This document shows positions 60,242 to 64,000 of a stretch of DNA of 64,000 nt, one piece after another. The stretch is from NCBI GenBank assembly GCA_910574185.1, contig CAJSZQ010000016.1:1-64000 (forward strand), given 5' to 3'. Origin of the DNA: Lachnospiraceae bacterium. Lineage in GTDB: Bacteria; Bacillota; Clostridia; Lachnospirales; Lachnospiraceae. Numbering within the stretch: the first letter of the stretch is position 1; each line of letters starts with the position of its first letter. The notes beneath the pieces were generated by a model. That model was not told the DNA's origin and did no database searches. It was given only the letters and a program-made list of their open reading frames with translations. The position numbers and the translations under genes were made by a program.

Positions 60242-63139
60242 ATGAAAAAAATTAACCCCATATTATTAAACACTTACTTATCTTTTTCTGAATGGGAAGA
60301 CGCAGTAGAGACTATTTCCAATACGACAGAAAAAGGCGACGCTATGGAACACCTCGTATATTTCTACTTAAAGAGTAATTCTCAGTATTATGATATTAAG
60401 GAGATTTATACCGAGGACCATATCCCAGAGCAGCTAAGAGTACAGCTAAAGCTGGAAAGAAAAGATAACGGCGTCGATGGCGTCATTGTCCGTAACGACG
60501 GAAAGACAATCGCATACCAGGTAAAGTTCCGGTCTGCACATGCTGTTCCAACCGCTCAGGAACTCGCCACATTCTGGGCCGAATCGGAATATGCCGACTA
60601 CAGGCTGATTTGCGCTAACTGCGCTAATCTTCCAAAAGTATCCGGCAAGAAAAAAAACCAGATGTCAATTCTTCTGGATAAATTTCTGAAGTTAGATTTC
60701 GCTTTTTTTGAAGAATTTCAAAAATATTTAAAGGGAGATATTTCTGCCCGTTCAACCACAAAAAAAGCTGTGCCTGAAGGCGCTTATCAGTACCAGCAGC
60801 ATCTTATTAACCAGATTACGGACGGTCTTTCCAAACATGACCGCGGCAAATTTATCGCGGCCTGCGGTACCGGAAAAACTTTAGTCGCTATGTGGGTACA
60901 CGAATCTATGAAGGCAGGCGATATTCTCTTCGTCGTACCAAGCCTTGCTCTCATCAGACAGACGCTCGACTCATGGATTCATAACTGCAGTGTTCCTTTT
61001 AGCTATTTGTGCGTTTGCAGCGACCCTTCTGTAGCCGCACTGGAAGATGACGAGGTAAATACCCTTGCGTCAGACGTTGATTTTCCTGTTACTACAAACC
61101 CAGACGATATTCACACATTTTTATCGGGCTCTGCAGAAAAAAAAGTTATATTTGCCACCTACAACTCCTTAGACGCTATATCAAACGCTTTATTTGAAAC
61201 AAAATTTACCTTTGACTTAGGAATTTTCGACGAAAGCCACCGTACCGCCGGGAGAAAAGACAGTTTGATGTTTGTGTATGGAATGGAAGACGACTATATC
61301 CCAATTAAAAAGCGTCTCTTTATGACCGCCACAGAACGCTTGGTTTCTCCAAGACTAAAAAAAATAGTCGACGACTCTGAAAATGTCATCTTCTCGATGG
61401 ACGACATGGAAAAATACGGCCCAACTCTCGCGTCTCTTAATTTTGGACAGGCAATAGAACAAGGTATTATTTGCGACTATAAAATTGTAGTATGTACGAT
61501 TACAGAAAGCGATATAGCAGAACTTGTCTCCAAGCGCAAAATCGTTACTACAGAGCTCGGCGACCACGCTTCATCCGCCAGTATTGAAGTTCTTCTCAAA
61601 GAAGTGCTCATTGGAAAAGTTATGAAAGAACTAGACGTTAAAAAAGTAATATCCTATCACGCTTATGTCAAAAATGCCAGAACCTTTGTGAACGGGAATA
61701 ACTCTGTCCATCCTGTAGGCGACGTTATTGACAGCATTATATCTGATACGCACAACATAAGTACTTACACCGGTCATGTTAACGGAACAATGTCGGCAGG
61801 CGAACGTTTTGGAATACTATCTGCTTTTGCAGACAGTGAACGTGGATTAGTTTCAAATGCCAAATGTTTGACCGGAGGCGTAGACGTCCCGGCAATTGAC
61901 GCTGTATATTTCGCCGATCCCAAAAATTCAATGATTGATATTGTACAGGCCGTTGGCAGAGCGTTAAGAAAGTCGCCAACTAAGACGGGTAACTGTTCCT
62001 ACATTGTTATTCCAGTTATTATTCCAGATAACGCGTCACTGTTCAGTCATATTGCTCCCAGCAGCTTTGATACTCTTCACCATGTAATTCAGGCTATGCG
62101 TTCACAGGATTATGCACTGGCAGATATCATTGATAAGATTAATTTCTCCGCGGCTACGGGAACCCTCGGAAAAGGCTTTACTGGCATGTCGTCAAAAGTA
62201 TTGTTTATGCCTTACTCAAAGATGGGGATTCAAGATTTTGAGAACTCATTAACTCTGCGTATTGCAGAAGTCAATAAGAACCCGTCGGAGAAAAATGGTT
62301 CCGGCGTATGGACTGAATCCACGCCTAAGGCGCGCAAAAGCAAAGTAAAGAGAGTATTTGTTTCAATCGGAGACTATACGCTGGACGCTTATTTAGACAG
62401 TCTCGTCATGCCGACCCTGAAGAAATTCACAAACACTGAGGCGGAAATGAACGGAGCAGATTTGAAATGCAATCACAATAATGTATCACATGCAGTTCGC
62501 ATGGGGGTAATTACAAAAAAGGGCAGAAAATATAAGATGACTCCCCTGGGCAAATCCCTTCTTGCCGACAAGTCGATTTACCCATCTATGTCAAAAGAAC
62601 AGCTTCTTAAGTATTACTGCGTCAGCAAAGATGACGGCTCTATCCTATTTCCATACAGAGCCCTGTTTAAGATATTTCTTGAGTTTGATTATATCACAAG
62701 ATTTGAATTCCTGTACTGTATCTATTCGTTGCGCAGCACAAGTGATTCCGCCATTCAGGAAGCTATTGAGCGAATTAAATACTTACGCGCCACATATCCA
62801 AATATCAATATCTTAAGCGAAAGCAACAAAGAAAAAATCCTGGAAATCCTCAATACCAAATATGACGTACAATTCGGTTTTAAGGATATATGGACCAGTC
62901 GAACGACCACCTATAACCAATTTAATTACTTTAAAAAGCACTTATGGGGATTTGACAATATCTTTGTCACTTCAGAAGGGAAAAGCGATAAAGAGAAGAT
63001 AATCATACATCCCGGCGTACAATCGTCGATTCAGGAGCTGCTTGACCTTACAGGCAAGATTGAGACCCCCGCCCTTTTAAGCGACACAAAAAAATTAGAA
63101 GAACTTTATGGGAAACGTATCTGTAATGTAAATCTGTAA
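60242..63139 (+). CDS. Restriction enzyme: Mrr-like nuclease / SF2 helicase fusion
   Basis: 965 aa. N-terminal (about 30-160) Mrr/PD-(D/E)XK-like domain: DNGVDGVIVRNDGKTIAYQV with the catalytic D and the Q-x-K in YQVKFR. SF2 helicase follows: ACGTGKTLVAMW (Walker A, near 210), DLGIFDESHRTAG (DESH box), LFMTATER, and motif VI VQAVGRALRKSP. The C-terminal 300 residues resemble AlwI/LlaJI-type restriction nuclease regions (LFKIFLEFDYITRFEFLYCI). It is convergent with a DNA methyltransferase, giving a restriction-modification pair. Full length. Confidence 0.85.
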   Translation: MKKINPILLNTYLSFSEWEDAVETISNTTEKGDAMEHLVYFYLKSNSQYYDIKEIYTEDHIPEQLRVQLKLERKDNGVDGVIVRNDGKTIAYQVKFRSAHAVPTAQELATFWAESEYADYRLICANCANLPKVSGKKKNQMSILLDKFLKLDFAFFEEFQKYLKGDISARSTTKKAVPEGAYQYQQHLINQITDGLSKHDRGKFIAACGTGKTLVAMWVHESMKAGDILFVVPSLALIRQTLDSWIHNCSVPFSYLCVCSDPSVAALEDDEVNTLASDVDFPVTTNPDDIHTFLSGSAEKKVIFATYNSLDAISNALFETKFTFDLGIFDESHRTAGRKDSLMFVYGMEDDYIPIKKRLFMTATERLVSPRLKKIVDDSENVIFSMDDMEKYGPTLASLNFGQAIEQGIICDYKIVVCTITESDIAELVSKRKIVTTELGDHASSASIEVLLKEVLIGKVMKELDVKKVISYHAYVKNARTFVNGNNSVHPVGDVIDSIISDTHNISTYTGHVNGTMSAGERFGILSAFADSERGLVSNAKCLTGGVDVPAIDAVYFADPKNSMIDIVQAVGRALRKSPTKTGNCSYIVIPVIIPDNASLFSHIAPSSFDTLHHVIQAMRSQDYALADIIDKINFSAATGTLGKGFTGMSSKVLFMPYSKMGIQDFENSLTLRIAEVNKNPSEKNGSGVWTESTPKARKSKVKRVFVSIGDYTLDAYLDSLVMPTLKKFTNTEAEMNGADLKCNHNNVSHAVRMGVITKKGRKYKMTPLGKSLLADKSIYPSMSKEQLLKYYCVSKDDGSILFPYRALFKIFLEFDYITRFEFLYCIYSLRSTSDSAIQEAIERIKYLRATYPNINILSESNKEKILEILNTKYDVQFGFKDIWTSRTTTYNQFNYFKKHLWGFDNIFVTSEGKSDKEKIIIHPGVQSSIQELLDLTGKIETPALLSDTKKLEELYGKRICNVNL

Positions 63140-63153
63140 CAATACACAACGCT

Positions 63154-63225
63154 GCGCATTTGCACATTCCAATCCTTACACAAATGCGCCAGAAGGGATT
63201 TTCGATTCACCGACGGAAATCCCTT
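63154..63225. terminator. Two hairpins between the convergent R-M genes
   Basis: GCGCATTTG/CAAATGCGC (63154-63162 with 63181-63189) and AAGGGATTT/AAATCCCTT (63193-63201 with 63217-63225), the latter with T-rich flanks on both strands. Confidence 0.8.
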
Positions 63226-63242
63226 TTAATGAGAATTAATTT

Positions 63243-64000
63243 TCAGACACGCTCCAATACCACAATGCTTTCCCGGAGGGAATCTCTTAAATACGGATAA
63301 AACCGAATCTGCTGCCCGGAAGTTTTGGCATTCCTGCAAACAATGATTTCATTAACCTTAAAACCATAATCCTCCGCTATTGCGGCAAGAAATAAATCTG
63401 TAGGCACAATCCTTCCCAAATATGCGCTTTGATCAACAACGATACAACATTTTTTCCCAGACGGCAAGACTTCTGCGCTTTGAGCAATAACCTTTTCCAT
63501 GTCTGAGAAGTACCCCTTTATCATCTTAGGTACTTTACGTGTGCGGGCGTCTTTTCTTCCTGTTCTTGCTTCTTTCTCAGGGATAGCTGTTTCAATCTCA
63601 TCCGACATCCATTCAATAAATTCTCTTATGCCATCCCTTTCATCTGTGCGGCCTATAAACGACTCGACCGCCTGCCGCCTGTATGCGAATATTCCCTTCA
63701 TATCCGAAGCGTAATCGGCAAGAATCACTTCCATTTTATAGGATTCAAAGTAGTCAAAAGAATTTGCGTACGGCGGGGAATACATGATAGCCCCCAGGGG
63801 TTTATCCAACGTCTTTTCACATTTTTCAACAATTTCTGACAGCTTCATCGCATCGCCGCATTCTATAATCGAAACCAGCTCCGGCGATATCCTGTGCGCC
63901 TCTATGTCCGTTATCATTTCTTCTAATTTTTCAGCAAAATACTGCTCAACGCTCTCAACCCTTGACAACTGAGTTTTTAATCCATTGCCATCGCGCTTTC
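63243..64000 (-). CDS. DNA methyltransferase of the R-M pair (5' end beyond window)
   Basis: At least 252 codons; the frame stays open to the window edge (GNGLKTQLSRVESVEQYF upstream of the apparent start), so the N-terminus is missing. Motif IV is IMYSPPYANSFDYFESYKME (SPPY, typical of N4-cytosine and some N6-adenine enzymes), and later SGKKCCIVVDQSAYLGRIVP and the end LRDSLRESIVVLERV fit the target-recognition and C-terminal part. SAM motif I (normally FxGxG) must lie upstream outside the window. It protects host DNA against the convergent restriction gene. Confidence 0.88.
   Translation of the reverse strand, partial: KRDGNGLKTQLSRVESVEQYFAEKLEEMITDIEAHRISPELVSIIECGDAMKLSEIVEKCEKTLDKPLGAIMYSPPYANSFDYFESYKMEVILADYASDMKGIFAYRRQAVESFIGRTDERDGIREFIEWMSDEIETAIPEKEARTGRKDARTRKVPKMIKGYFSDMEKVIAQSAEVLPSGKKCCIVVDQSAYLGRIVPTDLFLAAIAEDYGFKVNEIIVCRNAKTSGQQIRFYPYLRDSLRESIVVLERV

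Overview
The window looks like chromosome from a low-to-moderate GC, spore-forming gut Firmicute, most probably Lachnospiraceae. Evidence: the rpsL-rpsG-fusA-tuf operon and the flavour of its proteins, sigma-A promoters with 17-bp spacers, strong AAGGAGG ribosome binding sites, Spo0A- and SpoIIID-type sporulation proteins, a ThiT/TPP riboswitch unit and a QueT unit. No rRNA, tRNA or CRISPR array was seen.

Layout. 0.1-9.5 kb: a DUF6602-like ORF, the str operon on the minus strand, an MBOAT/SGNH polysaccharide O-acylation pair, and queT behind a probable preQ1-I riboswitch. 9.6-23.2 kb: ordinary chromosomal genes, including a large membrane-anchored protein, a methyltransferase, two OmpR-type two-component systems, a GH25-like protein without catalytic acids, a free-standing Spo0A DNA-binding domain, and an ABC-2 export operon led by a 49-aa membrane peptide. 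23.3-33.3 kb: an accessory strip of small cargo genes (methyltransferase, GNATs, crcB, yjdF, DUF1801, DUF2200, HEPN) among decayed conjugative-element remnants, several of them duplicated. 33.4-37.4 kb: guaA, a MATE transporter and thiT, the last two apparently one unit under a TPP riboswitch.

37.4-58.0 kb is the highlight. The sporulation regulator gene spoIIID is cut in two by an element of about 20.3 kb. Codons 1-38 lie at 57892-58005 and codons 39-84 plus stop at 37450-37590 (His38 is readable from either side), both on the minus strand. A large serine recombinase gene sits directly at the junction. Joining the halves at any of the short dinucleotides shared by the two ends gives a full 84-aa SpoIIID ORF. 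The 5' half has a sigma-E-like promoter. This is the arrangement of a developmental intervening element such as the skin element in sigK, here in spoIIID. The element also carries a Rad52-like annealing protein, a frameshifted YqaJ exonuclease, DUF932, a DUF927-like ATPase with CCGCC/ACCGTC repeats, relaxase and MobC-like genes with an oriT-like inverted repeat, an excisionase-like protein, and an RtcB-PrfH ribosome-repair module.

58.0-64.0 kb: a DUF3169 protein with its XRE regulator and operators, a NUDIX hydrolase, copies of a roughly 240-bp long-hairpin repeat also present at 27.7 kb, and a restriction-modification pair (Mrr-like/helicase fusion convergent with an SPPY-type DNA methyltransferase that runs off the window end).
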